DNA of 64,000 nt from Roseivirga sp. (GTDB taxonomy: Bacteria > Bacteroidota > Bacteroidia > Cytophagales > Cyclobacteriaceae). Shown piece after piece: positions 35,992 through 44,959 of the stretch. Numbering within the stretch: position 1 is the stretch's first letter; each line of letters starts with the position of its first letter. The DNA lies in NCBI GenBank assembly GCA_029262895.1, contig JAJCYM010000066.1:1-64000 (forward strand). Reading direction: 5' to 3'. The notes below the pieces were generated by a model. It was given only the letters and a program-made list of their open reading frames with translations, made no database searches and was not told where the DNA came from. The position numbers and the translations under genes were made by a program.

Positions 35992-36012
35992 AAAAATGCT
36001 TTTTTTTTAGAA
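35986..36012 (+). terminator. A/T-stem intrinsic terminator after the LanC-like gene
   Basis: The 11-bp inverted repeat TTCTAAAAAAA/TTTTTTTAGAA overlaps the stop codon. The right arm contains nine consecutive T residues. It is an unusual all-A/T stem but well placed for a plus-strand terminator. Confidence 0.55.
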
Positions 36013-36195
36013 TTTTTATGCATACATAATTGTGCATTTCAAAGCAGCGTTTGTGCTTGAAAGTGCCTATATGGGCGAAAAGAGCATTTTGTAATGCCTG
36101 GAAAAGTCAAAATAATTTGATTTTTCGTATAGTTCTTTGTTAACTTGAGTCAAGAATCCTCTAAGGATTCCGACCGAACCTAAACACTTGCGTAA

Positions 36196-36834
36196 ATGAC
36201 TAGAGCGACAGTTTTCAACTGGTTTCGTTTACCTGTCTATTCTGAAAAGGGCCAATCGTATGGTCAGACGAAGAGGGACTTCTACGAATCCAGAGTTTAT
36301 TTGCAAAACCGCGGTAGGCTCTCCAGTACCTTTAACCTCAACTTAAATGGTTTATCCACGGACAGAACCATTTCCTTTTATGGTATTGATTTCGGTTATT
36401 CTGTAAAGGCTACCATTAAAAAGCTGGGTAAGCCCAACTACAGAACTACTGAAAAGCGATTATTTCAGGATCATCAGATTGTTTTTTATCGATTGAAAAT
36501 CTCGACTGTCAACTGTATCATTCAGTTGCACTTTCACAATGACTCCTTTTTCCTTGGTGTCATGGAGATGAGAACCGGAGATAAAACCCTGAAAGACCGA
36601 CTGTTTGATCTGATCAAACAGAAATACAAGATTGACGATTCAATCATCGACAATCATATCCTAGATGAATTAGGCAATAGTATTAGGGTGCGCGAGGATG
36701 TAATTCCCTATGTTGTCTATACCACTGGAGATCAGAAGTTGAAACAAGAATTACTTGACACAGCAAAACGACCTCTCGAAGAAATGAGCAGAGCAAAATT
36801 TGATAACCAAGCCCTTTTGCTTGATATGATATAA
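36196..36834 (+). CDS. unknown protein, no recognised domain
   Basis: 212 residues with ATG at 36196. No signal peptide or membrane helix. The N-terminal NWFRLPVYSEKGQSYGQTKRDFYESRVY region is followed by FNLNLNGLSTDRTISFYGIDFGYSVKATIKKLGKPNYRT, which gives a beta-rich appearance. The C-terminal half is helical (KDRLFDLIKQKYKIDDSI). I do not recognise a family. It is transcribed alone: a T-rich hairpin precedes it and an intrinsic terminator follows at 36878. It is probably cytoplasmic and is a real gene given its length and coding pattern. Confidence 0.6.
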   Translation: MTRATVFNWFRLPVYSEKGQSYGQTKRDFYESRVYLQNRGRLSSTFNLNLNGLSTDRTISFYGIDFGYSVKATIKKLGKPNYRTTEKRLFQDHQIVFYRLKISTVNCIIQLHFHNDSFFLGVMEMRTGDKTLKDRLFDLIKQKYKIDDSIIDNHILDELGNSIRVREDVIPYVVYTTGDQKLKQELLDTAKRPLEEMSRAKFDNQALLLDMI

Positions 36835-36877
36835 CATTAATACTCCCTTACACCTAAACACCCTGGCATGGGTACAC

Positions 36878-36912
36878 AAAACCGGCTCTACTCAAGTCGG
36901 TTTTTGTTTGTT
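36878..36912 (+). terminator. intrinsic terminator between the unknown gene and DUF3667
   Basis: Stem AAAACCGGCT (36878-36887) with AGTCGGTTTT (36895-36904), ten pairs including one G-U, 7-nt loop, followed by TGTTTGTTTT. It shows that the downstream gene should not start at 36868, which would read through it. Confidence 0.7.
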
Positions 36913-36975
36913 TTAAGGTTGTTGGCAGGATTCAACCTAAACCTTATCTTTAGCCTTGAATTTTTTGCATCATTT

Positions 36976-38157
36976 ATGAAGCCCAAGAAACGTAAAAGTC
37001 AAGTTTGTCACAATTGTGACACCACGCTTAGCGAGGATTTCAATTTTTGTCCAAGCTGTGGACAATCAAACACTGACAACAATGTGACTTTCTGGGTACT
37101 GATCAAAGAGTTCGTAGACAACTACCTTGGCATTGACTCTAAAATGGCTCATAGTTTTATGCCATTTTTGCTACGGCCTGGTAAGCTGACCAATAGGTTT
37201 CAAGCTGGTCAAATCAAAAATTTTATTCATCCAATAAGGCTCTATTTTGTACTAAGTCTATTTTACTTTTTCATCATTTCTTATCTTCTGGGAGGTATTA
37301 ATTTTAGTGCCTTGGATGATGAACAAGCTAATTTTGGTGGCGATGCCAAGCTGGAGAGCTTTCTAGATAATGATCGACTTAAGCTATTAAGTGATTCCGT
37401 AAAAATTGCGCTTGTACCGGATTCTTTGAAAAACAGCTTCAGTTCTATTAAAAACTTTAGGCAGCTCTATGATTCACTCGAAAGGCAATTTGACGATAAC
37501 GATGATGAGATAGACGATTTTCGAGTCAGCTTGCAAGGAGTCCCCGTTCCTGAAAGTGAAGGTGAAACGTTTTTTGAAAAAGCACATAGGCTTGCCCGGG
37601 ATAAGCGCAACATTACCGACCAGCAGTTTATGGATTCCTTGAGTAACAGCGGGAACAATTTCGATGGCGACTTCTTTAGTGGACAAAATCGGGATCATAT
37701 CAATCAGCAAGTCCGAAAGATTTTTGAAAATGATGAGGGTTTCAAAAGTTTCGTGCTGGGAAATCTTCCTTTGATGATGTTCGTCCTTATTCCTTTATTC
37801 GCAGGTGTGCTTAAACTAATTTATATAAGAAGGAAACATCTGTATATCAAGCACGTGGTTCACGCACTGCATGTCCATGCTTTTGCTTATTTTATGTATG
37901 GTATTGCCCTATTAATTATGTTTAAACTCTTTACCCCGGAGGTATTTCCTAATATGGACCACACCACCTGGCGATGGATTTTAATGATCATCTTTTTTGT
38001 AGGGGTCAGTACTTACGTTTATGTGTCTTTCCTGAAGGTGTACCAGCAGCATTGGTTTAAGACCCTGCTCAAATTCAACATTGTGGGCGTGATCTATGGC
38101 TTTTTCCTTAATGCCTTTTTCTTTATTGAATTATATATCAGCTTCTGGTATTATTAG
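36976..38157 (+). CDS. DUF3667 membrane protein with N-terminal zinc ribbon
   Basis: About 393 residues from the ATG at 36976. An upstream ATG at 36868 reads through a terminator and adds a non-family hydrophobic stretch. The start MKPKKRKSQ is followed by a zinc ribbon (Cys11, Cys14, Cys25, Cys28; CHNC and CPSC). DUF3667 follows: KEFVDNYLGIDSKMAHSFMPFLLRPGKLTNRFQAGQIKNFIHPIRLYFVLSLFYFF. A charged middle region (about 110-260) and four to five C-terminal helices complete it. The family is typical of Bacteroidota inner membranes, function unknown. Its stop overlaps that of hemL by 4 bp on the opposite strand. Confidence 0.85.
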   Translation: MKPKKRKSQVCHNCDTTLSEDFNFCPSCGQSNTDNNVTFWVLIKEFVDNYLGIDSKMAHSFMPFLLRPGKLTNRFQAGQIKNFIHPIRLYFVLSLFYFFIISYLLGGINFSALDDEQANFGGDAKLESFLDNDRLKLLSDSVKIALVPDSLKNSFSSIKNFRQLYDSLERQFDDNDDEIDDFRVSLQGVPVPESEGETFFEKAHRLARDKRNITDQQFMDSLSNSGNNFDGDFFSGQNRDHINQQVRKIFENDEGFKSFVLGNLPLMMFVLIPLFAGVLKLIYIRRKHLYIKHVVHALHVHAFAYFMYGIALLIMFKLFTPEVFPNMDHTTWRWILMIIFFVGVSTYVYVSFLKVYQQHWFKTLLKFNIVGVIYGFFLNAFFFIELYISFWYY

Positions 38158-39443
38158 TGAATGGCTATCAAAGACGCTCTGTTAGCCCTAATAATTTCAT
38201 CTGCAAGTTCGCGTGTGATAGCCGTTGAAATAAACAGGGTTTCGTATTGCGATGGAGCCAGGTAGACTCCCCTATTCAGCATTTCCCTAAAGTACCTGCC
38301 AAACAAGTCTGTGTTGGTAGTTTTCGCAGATTCAAAATCAACTACTTTATTGTCTGTAAAGAAGAGGCTAATCATTGAACCAACCTTGTTCATAGTGTAA
38401 TTCAGTCCAAGTTCATCAAGGTTCTTTTGAAAGCCCTTTTCCAAATAGGCACTCATGTCTGAAAGTTTGACGTAAATCTCAGGATCGGCCTTAAGCTGTT
38501 TAAGCATAGCCAACCCAGAAGACATAGCGACAGGGTTGCCTGATAAGGTGCCAGCTTGATATACTGGACCTTGAGGTGAAACGTAATCCATGAGTTCCTT
38601 CTTACCACCATAGGCTCCAACAGGCATTCCTCCTCCAATTATTTTGCCTAGCGTTGTAAGGTCGGGCATTACTCCATAAAGTTCCTGAGCACCCCCAAGT
38701 GATAGCCTGAAACCGGTCATTACTTCATCAAAAATCAACACAATTCCAGCTTGATCACACAGCTGCCTCAAGCCTTTCAGATATCCTTCGGCTGGTAAGA
38801 CACATCCCATATTACCTGCTACAGGTTCTATAATAATAGCTGCAATCTGGTCAGTATGGGCTGCGATTACCTCCTCAACTTTTTCCAGATTGTTGAAAGG
38901 TAAGGTTATGGTATCTTTAGCTACCCCTTCCGTCACCCCAGGGCTGTCGGGAGTGCCTAAGGTAATGGCTCCACTCCCTGCAGCAATAAGAAAAGAATCT
39001 CCATGCCCGTGATAACACCCTTCAAACTTGATGATCTTATCTCTGCCTGTAAAGCCTCTGGCCAATCGTATGGCAGACATAGTAGCTTCTGTTCCAGAAT
39101 TAACCATCCTAACCTTGTCAATTGATGGCACTAGTTCACAAATCGTTTGAGCCATCTCAACTTCTAAGCCCGTTGGTGCTCCAAAAGAAAGAGAGGTCTT
39201 TATAGCCTCGGCCACAGCTTCCTCAATGACCTGGTTACCATGCCCCAATATCATTGGGCCCCAGGAGTTAATCAACTCAATGTATTGATTGTCGTCTTCA
39301 TCAATCATATAAGCCCCACTCGCTGATTTGATGAACAAGGGATCTCCGCCAACAGCTTTAAAAGCTCGAACTGGTGAATTCACGCCTCCTGGTATAAAGT
39401 CTTGTGCTTCATTGAAGAGGCGCTTGCTTCGAGATGTATTCAT
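38154..39443 (-). CDS. hemL: glutamate-1-semialdehyde 2,1-aminomutase
   Basis: 429 residues, the usual length for HemL (about 425-430). It opens with FIPGGVNSPVRAFKAVGGDPLFI. PLP contacts include SGTEATMSAIRLARG, FEGCYHGHGDSFL, FDEVMTGFR and the Schiff-base lysine Lys267 in TTLGKIIGGGMPVGAYGG. It converts glutamate-1-semialdehyde to 5-aminolevulinate, the first committed precursor of heme in the C5 pathway. It is the last gene of a guaA - periplasmic-binding-like - hemL cluster, 6 bp after its neighbour. Confidence 0.96.
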   Translation of the reverse strand: MNTSRSKRLFNEAQDFIPGGVNSPVRAFKAVGGDPLFIKSASGAYMIDEDDNQYIELINSWGPMILGHGNQVIEEAVAEAIKTSLSFGAPTGLEVEMAQTICELVPSIDKVRMVNSGTEATMSAIRLARGFTGRDKIIKFEGCYHGHGDSFLIAAGSGAITLGTPDSPGVTEGVAKDTITLPFNNLEKVEEVIAAHTDQIAAIIIEPVAGNMGCVLPAEGYLKGLRQLCDQAGIVLIFDEVMTGFRLSLGGAQELYGVMPDLTTLGKIIGGGMPVGAYGGKKELMDYVSPQGPVYQAGTLSGNPVAMSSGLAMLKQLKADPEIYVKLSDMSAYLEKGFQKNLDELGLNYTMNKVGSMISLFFTDNKVVDFESAKTTNTDLFGRYFREMLNRGVYLAPSQYETLFISTAITRELADEIIRANRASLIAIH

Positions 39444-39449
39444 GATGTT

Positions 39450-41276
39450 TTAGTCTTTGAACTTCTCAATTTGAGAATTTCGAATCTTAAGTATGGGGAT
39501 GTACCGATTGTCGTTGGTCAGCTTGTAATCGAATGCCTCTGTCAGTTCTCCATCAATACTGGCTTTTCTCTTCAAGCCTATTTGAAAGTATTTGCCATAT
39601 TGATTCATTAGACGGCCAAAGGTTACAATGATATCATAGCCAATATAAGCATCACCAAAACGCACATCCTTCTTGGGATAGGCGCCTAACTTCTGCTCAT
39701 AACGTTGACGGAAGTTCTGAACTTCTTCGGTATTGTAATCGATTAAATTAGCTCCGGTAAAGGTCGCATCAATATTTTCCAACAGGTCAAAGGAAATAGA
39801 CTGCTCTGCTGAAAGCCATCTGGAAGAACCAATAAATCCAATAGAATCCGGCCTAGAAGCGATACCACTAATTGCACTGGCAGATAAGGAAGCATCATCC
39901 GAGGCAATAAAAATGTGCCCGATACTATCCGGCAGTACCTTAAGCGTATCATAAACAAAATCTCTTTCGTCATAAATTTCCCAATCATCTACCTCAGCCT
40001 CCCTGAGAGAGTCCATTTCAGCAATCATGGTTTCCACAACCAGAGAGTCTCTGTCCAGTTCTTCTTCATCGGTGAGTATCAATTGAATTTTAACCGATTC
40101 CGCAGAGGTTACTCTTTCGAAAAGCACCACATTAAATGAATCTTCTTCAATCAGACTCTTGTAAAAGTCAGCTCGGGGTTTGTCTGCCCTACCACTATAA
40201 AAAATCGCTGCATTTTTATTTTTGGTAAAGTGCTTTTTGGCGTAATCCGCTGCTTCCAAGGCCAAAGATTCGTTGGAAGGATAGTATAAAAATGCATAAG
40301 CGTTGTCGTCAATTACCCCACTTGTTGAACTCAGTGGATTGACCATATTGATCTTCTTGTTCTTGGAGAAATCAGACACTTCCTGTACAGCTCCGGTGAA
40401 AACCGGCCCTACAATCAGGTCCAGTTCATTAGCCTCCGGGGTGTTCAGGATATTCCGAGTTGATGCACCGCTACCTTGCGTATCAAAAGTGGCCATGTTA
40501 ATATTGATTCCTTCTGACGCCAGCTTTTCCACTCCCAATTGTACACCTTCGTAGAAATGTACCGGCCAGGTTTTTTGAATATTCTCCAATGAGACAGAAT
40601 CCTCTCTGTACCTAAATGGAAGAAATAGTCCAACATTGTATACGGCCTTCTTTGGAGAACTCTCAATATCCTCGAAACCCACATTCACTGCAATTTCATA
40701 TTTAGTCGACAGCTCATTAATCAAATCGATATCCTGATCTTGCACATCCATTGCTAAAATAGCATTGACCAAATTATTGGCCAGAACAGATTCTTCAGGA
40801 TACAATGCCAGCAGTGTCTTCAGTTGAGTGATCTCCGAAATTTTTGAAAGATGATAGAGTTTCAGGTTATCGATGTCCTCTGCGTATTTAGCACCTGATA
40901 TTCTACTTAGATTGGTCATGGCGAGCTGATAGTTTTCAGCTTCAAAATTCAACTGTGCCAACCAATAATAAACTTCTTGTCTTTCTGACCAATTCGGAAA
41001 CCTTTGGTCAATTTGAAGAAACATATTCTTGGCGGTTTCCTTATCGCCAGAATTGTAGGCCGAAACCGCGTAATAGTAAGAGGCATAGGTTACCACCTCA
41101 TTCTCACCTTCCAGCGAGGTAATCGGGCCTAGTTTCACCAGGGCCAGGGCATAGTCTTTCTGATCAAAAAGTGCTTTGCCCTCATTGAATATTTTATTGA
41201 CATTTTGGCTCCAGGCTAAACTGCCTAATGCACCCATCAATAATGATGTAATCAAGACCCTTCTAAGCAAAATCAT
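39450..41276 (-). CDS. exported two-domain protein: TPR-like N-terminus plus type 1 periplasmic-binding fold
   Basis: 608 residues. Signal peptide LITSLLMGALGSLAWSQ. Residues about 25-190 are helical repeats of TPR type (FDQKDYALALVKL, SAYNSGDKETAKNMFLQIDQRFPNW, LAQLNFEAENYQLAMTNL). From about 210 (KKAVYNVGLFLPFRYRE) onward it resembles periplasmic-binding fold I proteins (LIVGPVFTGAVQEVSDFSKNKKINMVNPLSST, SAISGIASRPDSIGFIGSS), similar in plan to LpoA-type penicillin-binding-protein activators and amino-acid binding proteins. An envelope role is likely; a peptidoglycan role is inference. It starts 1 nt after guaA. Confidence 0.82.
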   Translation of the reverse strand: MILLRRVLITSLLMGALGSLAWSQNVNKIFNEGKALFDQKDYALALVKLGPITSLEGENEVVTYASYYYAVSAYNSGDKETAKNMFLQIDQRFPNWSERQEVYYWLAQLNFEAENYQLAMTNLSRISGAKYAEDIDNLKLYHLSKISEITQLKTLLALYPEESVLANNLVNAILAMDVQDQDIDLINELSTKYEIAVNVGFEDIESSPKKAVYNVGLFLPFRYREDSVSLENIQKTWPVHFYEGVQLGVEKLASEGININMATFDTQGSGASTRNILNTPEANELDLIVGPVFTGAVQEVSDFSKNKKINMVNPLSSTSGVIDDNAYAFLYYPSNESLALEAADYAKKHFTKNKNAAIFYSGRADKPRADFYKSLIEEDSFNVVLFERVTSAESVKIQLILTDEEELDRDSLVVETMIAEMDSLREAEVDDWEIYDERDFVYDTLKVLPDSIGHIFIASDDASLSASAISGIASRPDSIGFIGSSRWLSAEQSISFDLLENIDATFTGANLIDYNTEEVQNFRQRYEQKLGAYPKKDVRFGDAYIGYDIIVTFGRLMNQYGKYFQIGLKRKASIDGELTEAFDYKLTNDNRYIPILKIRNSQIEKFKD

Positions 41277-41277
41277 A

Positions 41278-42807
41278 CTATTCCCATTCTATAGTTGCAG
41301 GAGGTTTTGAGCTGATATCATATACCACCCTGTTTACTCCCTTTACTTTATTAATGATTTCGTTCGATACGTCCTGTAAAAAATCGTAAGGCAAATGGCT
41401 CCAATCAGCGGTCATTCCATCCACACTCCCTACTGCTCTTAATGCTACAACCCTTTCATAGGTTCTTTCATCACCCATAACGCCAACTGACTGTATGGGC
41501 AATAACATTGCACCTGCTTGCCAAACATCGTCATAAAGGCCCTTCTCCTTTAATCCGTTGATAAAAATGTGATCCACTTCCTGAAGGATCGCAACTTTAT
41601 CTGGAGTAACGTCCCCCAAGATTCTAATTCCAAGGCCTGGTCCAGGAAAAGGGTGTCTACCTAAAATATTGGAATCTATTTGCAAAGCCTTTCCAACTCT
41701 CCTCACCTCGTCCTTAAACAAAGTATTCAGCGGCTCCACCACTTTAAGGTTCATCTTCTCAGGTAATCCTCCAACGTTGTGGTGAGATTTTATTGTGGCC
41801 GAAGGTCCCTTCACCGAAACAGATTCAATAATATCCGGGTAAATAGTGCCTTGACCAAGCCATTTCACATTTTCAATCTTCTGAGCTTCCTGATCAAAAA
41901 TTTCTATGAATACGCGTCCAATCGCCTTTCTTTTAGCTTCTGGTTCGGTGATCCCTTTTAAGGCCTCATAAAATTCTTTTTTGGCATCAACTCCTTTAAC
42001 ATTCAATCCCATTCCCTGATAAGAGTCTAAGACGCCATTAAATTCATTTTTCCTCAGGAGGCCATTATCAACAAAAATACAATGTAAGCTCTCTCCGATT
42101 GCCTTGTGAATAAGGACTGCCGCCACTGATGAATCAACTCCTCCGGATAGGCCCAAGACTACTTTGTCATTACCCAATTTATCCTTTAGATTTTGAATTG
42201 TAGATTCTGCAAAAAGATCGGACGTCCAACCCTGAGAACAGCCACAAATATCTACCACAAAGTTTTTGAGCAATGTCTTTCCTTGCTCTGTATGTGTTAC
42301 TTCAGGGTGAAACTGAATACCATAGGTTTTCTCGTCCTTAACTTTGAATGCCGCCATTTCCACACTTGAGGTACTGGCAATTATTTCGAAATTTTCAGGC
42401 AAATCAGAAATAGTATCTGCATGCGACATCCAAACCTGAGAGTCCAGACTCATTCCTTTTAGCAATTCAAACTGAGTATCAACATGACTTAGCCTCGCTC
42501 GCCCATACTCTCGAATCTCTGAAGGCATCACGTTACCACCATACTTTTGTGCCATAAGCTGAGCACCATAACAAACACCAAGAACGGGTATGGAGCCTCT
42601 GAACTGATCCAGGTTTAAGTCTGGTGCATCATCTTCGCGCACTGAACAAGGGCTGCCTGAAAGTATCAGACCTTTATAGCCCTCCAAGTTTTCCGGGAGA
42701 TGATTAAACGGGTGTATTTCACAGTACACATTTAACTCTCTAACACGCCTGGCAATGAGCTGTGTATACTGAGAACCAAAATCGAGAATAAGGATTTTTT
42801 CCGTCAT
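41278..42807 (-). CDS. guaA: GMP synthase (glutamine-hydrolysing)
   Basis: 509 residues. The class I glutamine amidotransferase domain has the nucleophile Cys79 in [10 protein letters not shown], and His167/Glu169 in FHPEV. The ATP pyrophosphatase domain follows with the SGGVDSS P-loop at 221-227, and the dimerisation domain with [13 protein letters not shown] and KPPATIEWE at the C-terminus. It converts XMP to GMP using ATP and glutamine. An exact TAnnTTTGC box lies only 4 nt before its ATG, suggesting a (nearly) leaderless mRNA. It is the first gene of a three-gene cluster with the exported protein and hemL. Confidence 0.97.
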   Translation of the reverse strand: MTEKILILDFGSQYTQLIARRVRELNVYCEIHPFNHLPENLEGYKGLILSGSPCSVREDDAPDLNLDQFRGSIPVLGVCYGAQLMAQKYGGNVMPSEIREYGRARLSHVDTQFELLKGMSLDSQVWMSHADTISDLPENFEIIASTSSVEMAAFKVKDEKTYGIQFHPEVTHTEQGKTLLKNFVVDICGCSQGWTSDLFAESTIQNLKDKLGNDKVVLGLSGGVDSSVAAVLIHKAIGESLHCIFVDNGLLRKNEFNGVLDSYQGMGLNVKGVDAKKEFYEALKGITEPEAKRKAIGRVFIEIFDQEAQKIENVKWLGQGTIYPDIIESVSVKGPSATIKSHHNVGGLPEKMNLKVVEPLNTLFKDEVRRVGKALQIDSNILGRHPFPGPGLGIRILGDVTPDKVAILQEVDHIFINGLKEKGLYDDVWQAGAMLLPIQSVGVMGDERTYERVVALRAVGSVDGMTADWSHLPYDFLQDVSNEIINKVKGVNRVVYDISSKPPATIEWE

Positions 42808-42810
42808 GGC

Positions 42811-42819
42811 GCAAAATTA
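42811..42819 (-). promoter_or_regulatory. -7 box TAATTTTGC of guaA
   Basis: On the minus strand TAATTTTGC matches TAnnTTTGC exactly, ending 4 nt before the guaA ATG at 42807. No strong -33 TTTG is present at the standard distance. If used, transcription starts at or within a few bases of the start codon. Confidence 0.5.
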
Positions 42820-42929
42820 ACATTACTCATGACTATTCACTAGATATAGAGTCAAATTCTACCACCTCAAATTAAGGTCGGGATAATCGAAAATTTTGCA
42901 AATCAAATTATCAGGTCATTTTATATATT

Positions 42930-42960
42930 CTTGATAATCAGATATATATATATTATCAAG
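42930..42960. promoter_or_regulatory. 9-bp inverted repeat around an AT dinucleotide run
   Basis: CTTGATAAT (42930-42938) and ATTATCAAG (42952-42960) are exact complements around a 13-nt AT-rich loop. It lies about 120-150 bp upstream of the guaA start. It could be a DNA operator or an RNA hairpin. Confidence 0.5.
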
Positions 42961-43010
42961 GCTTATTACCTGAACAGAATTATATTTTGTTTTTTTATAT
43001 ATATAAAATT

Positions 43011-43041
43011 ATATTCGGAATATGAAACATATTCGGAATAT
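43011..43041. promoter_or_regulatory. two 13-bp palindromes ATATTCGGAATAT
   Basis: Identical copies at 43011-43023 and 43029-43041 (18-bp spacing). Each is a perfect 6-1-6 palindrome (ATATTC-G-GAATAT). Paired, evenly spaced palindromes look like a dimeric-repressor operator on one DNA face. The regulated gene may be guaA (minus) or the SPFH gene (plus). Confidence 0.55.
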
Positions 43042-43090
43042 AATTCGTATATATAGTTGTGAGTTGCCCAATTATGGCAATATCTTCTGA

Positions 43091-43153
43091 AAGAACTCAA
43101 CAAAGTTCTTCTAACCCGAAAAATGGGAATCACTTCCCTTTAACATACGGGTT
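43091..43153. other. nested inverted repeats, possible structured RNA
   Basis: Hairpin AAGAAC/GTTCTT (43091-43096 with 43105-43110). Directly next is AACCCG (43113-43118) pairing with CGGGTT (43148-43153), enclosing a GGGAA/TTCCC hairpin (43125-43129 with 43134-43138). Adjacent and nested stems suggest a folded transcript, but no known RNA family is recognised. Confidence 0.4.
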
Positions 43154-43562
43154 GTAAAATTTTCAGAAATAGATAAAACACCAATAATTGCGGTCGACAA
43201 ATTAGCTCCGATGAGCGGGTCTGAACAGACTGTCTGACACAAGAATAAGTCTGCAAAACCTTGGTAGACTCTCGGACTAATAATACTGCTTGCCAGATGT
43301 GAGATGTTTTATTTCCAGCCCGAAGAAAACATAACAAGCAGTTCCTGAAATCCCTCATATGATTATCAGAAACCGGGCTTCATTATCGGACTGTTGATGT
43401 GATATGTGAGGTTGGTGAGTTCTGATCGATTGACTCTTATTAATTAATAGCAAGCGGGCAACAAGCTCTTCCTACATCATTCCATAAATACACTTTCGAT
43501 TTATAAAATTCAGGCCTTGGCCTGGGATGGAAAACTATTATTCACTTTTAAACCTTATCGCT

Positions 43563-44930
43563 ATGAAATTTTTAGGAATTGTTCTAATCATTCTAGGCAT
43601 TCTGACGCTCTTGCTTCGTCCTCAACTTTCGGAGGAAGAAGAATTCGAGAAGGATGACCTGGGACACCTTATCAAGAAAAAATCGAAAGCTCCTCCATGG
43701 TTACTCATGTTCACAAGACGAATTTCGCTAATTGTAATACTAGCCGGAGGTCTGGTGGTAGCTGTACCCTACCTGTTTTTTTGGGCCGAACCCGGATATC
43801 AATACTTTGTGGTCTACCCAAACGGTAAAAAAGATGCCGTTATGTCCGAAGGAATTAAGTTTCGCGGATTTGCACAAATCACACCCTGGCAAAAGTTCAT
43901 TGATGTCAAAGTCATTGACCCCGGTGAAATCCTTGATGAAATCGAGGGGAAAATGGATCCAATCCCAATCCGATTCATCGACCAGGTCACTGCCACTACA
44001 AAGCTTAGTACACGTTTCCAGCTCCCAGCTGACAAGCAATCATTTATTGAGTTGGCGATTGAGTTTCGTTCTTTACAAAACCTTGTTCAAAACACACTCA
44101 TCCCAACCGTAAGAGAGGTAGTCTCGAACACGGGGTATATGTTTGCCGCTCAGGACTATATTTCAGGATCGGCCTCGGATTTTAGGGTGGCCATTGATGA
44201 GCAGCTTAAGGATGGTACGTTCAGCGTGGTGAAAAACGAGTATCGAGATACTGTACTCACCTCAATTGAGCAAGACAATCGGGCCATTAGTGAAATCCAA
44301 ACGCGCTACGAGGTCAACAAACGTCTGGATGAAACAGGTAAGTCTATTCGTATTCCACATGATATTAATGAGAACAATATCATTGTTGCTCAGGTGATTG
44401 TTGATGATGTGTCCCTAGAGGAAGTCTTTAAACAAAGGCTGGAGGCACAACGCGATGAATCGGCCAAAAGGCAGCTTGAGCAACAAAAAATCAAAACTGC
44501 CAGGGATGCACAAGCACGTATTATTGCCGAGGGTGAAAGAGATAAAGCAGGAGAAAGGGTAACTCAGGAAAAAGAACAGGTGAAAGCTCTGATCTCTATT
44601 GAGACCAAGTTGAAGCAGGAAGAAACCAATAAGAAGTTAGCTTCTATTCAGCTTGAAACTGAGCGATTGAAAGCTCAAGCTCAAAAGGTAAAGGCAGATG
44701 CTGAAGCTTATCAAAACGCCAAGTTGGTTACCGCTGGATTGACTCCTCAAGAAAAGGCTAAGATTGAAAAGGAGATAGCTATAGGAGTAGCCAAGGAGTT
44801 TGCAAAAATCAAATTTCCCCAGATGATGTTTATGGGAAATGACAAAGGAGGTGGCACTCCTCTAGAAGCGCTCATTGGAGCGGCAATGGCAAAACAGATC
44901 ACCTTCCAAACTGGAAAAGGTGGTGGATAA
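43563..44930 (+). CDS. SPFH/band-7 membrane protein
   Basis: About 455 residues from the ATG at 43563. The ATG at 43527 would put 12 residues before the membrane anchor. One N-terminal helix (FLGIVLIILGILTLLL), a second hydrophobic segment (about 55-80, ISLIVILAGGLVVAVPYLFFW), then an SPFH domain (YFVVYPNGKKDAVMSEGIKFRGFAQITPWQKFIDVKVIDPG). A long charged coiled coil follows (about 300-400, ERDKAGERVTQEKEQVKALISIETKLKQEE), and an oligomerisation tail with KGGGTPLEALIGAAM. It is a flotillin/prohibitin-like scaffold of the inner membrane. It is followed by a bidirectional terminator. Confidence 0.85.
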   Translation: MKFLGIVLIILGILTLLLRPQLSEEEEFEKDDLGHLIKKKSKAPPWLLMFTRRISLIVILAGGLVVAVPYLFFWAEPGYQYFVVYPNGKKDAVMSEGIKFRGFAQITPWQKFIDVKVIDPGEILDEIEGKMDPIPIRFIDQVTATTKLSTRFQLPADKQSFIELAIEFRSLQNLVQNTLIPTVREVVSNTGYMFAAQDYISGSASDFRVAIDEQLKDGTFSVVKNEYRDTVLTSIEQDNRAISEIQTRYEVNKRLDETGKSIRIPHDINENNIIVAQVIVDDVSLEEVFKQRLEAQRDESAKRQLEQQKIKTARDAQARIIAEGERDKAGERVTQEKEQVKALISIETKLKQEETNKKLASIQLETERLKAQAQKVKADAEAYQNAKLVTAGLTPQEKAKIEKEIAIGVAKEFAKIKFPQMMFMGNDKGGGTPLEALIGAAMAKQITFQTGKGGG

Positions 44931-44933
44931 GCC

Positions 44934-44957
44934 GGAAGCGAGTGAAAGCTCGCTTTC
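44934..44957. terminator. bidirectional terminator between the SPFH and permease genes
   Basis: GGAAGCGAG (44934-44942) pairs with CTCGCTTTCC's first nine bases (44949-44957), one G-U, loop TGAAAG. CTTTATTC follows on plus. It lies between two converging genes (stops at 44930 and 44960). Confidence 0.72.
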
Positions 44958-44959
44958 CT

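Larger units (their letters stand above)
42820..43562. other. long AT-rich intergenic region between guaA and the SPFH gene
   Basis: About 740 bp with no supportable protein gene; a 72-codon minus frame at 43140-43358 has no family or start signal. It holds a hairpin at 42930-42960, two 13-bp palindromes at 43011-43041, poly-AT runs near 42995-43010, and nested inverted repeats at 43091-43153. From about 43154 to 43500 I see no feature. The region is unusually long for this tightly packed genome and may carry a small RNA or a regulated promoter. Confidence 0.55.

Noticed and set aside
36868-36975. N-terminal extension of the DUF3667 gene
   Set aside because: It would read through an intrinsic terminator hairpin (36878-36904) and places a non-family hydrophobic stretch before the zinc ribbon; the ATG at 36976 is better.
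38154-38157. 4-bp overlap between hemL and DUF3667 stops as a regulated antisense region
   Set aside because: Convergent overlaps of this size are common in compact genomes and no structure supports a special function.
43140-43358. 72-codon minus-strand frame in the long gap after guaA
   Set aside because: No start context, no family resemblance, cysteine-rich odd composition, and it overlaps inverted repeats; treated as non-coding.
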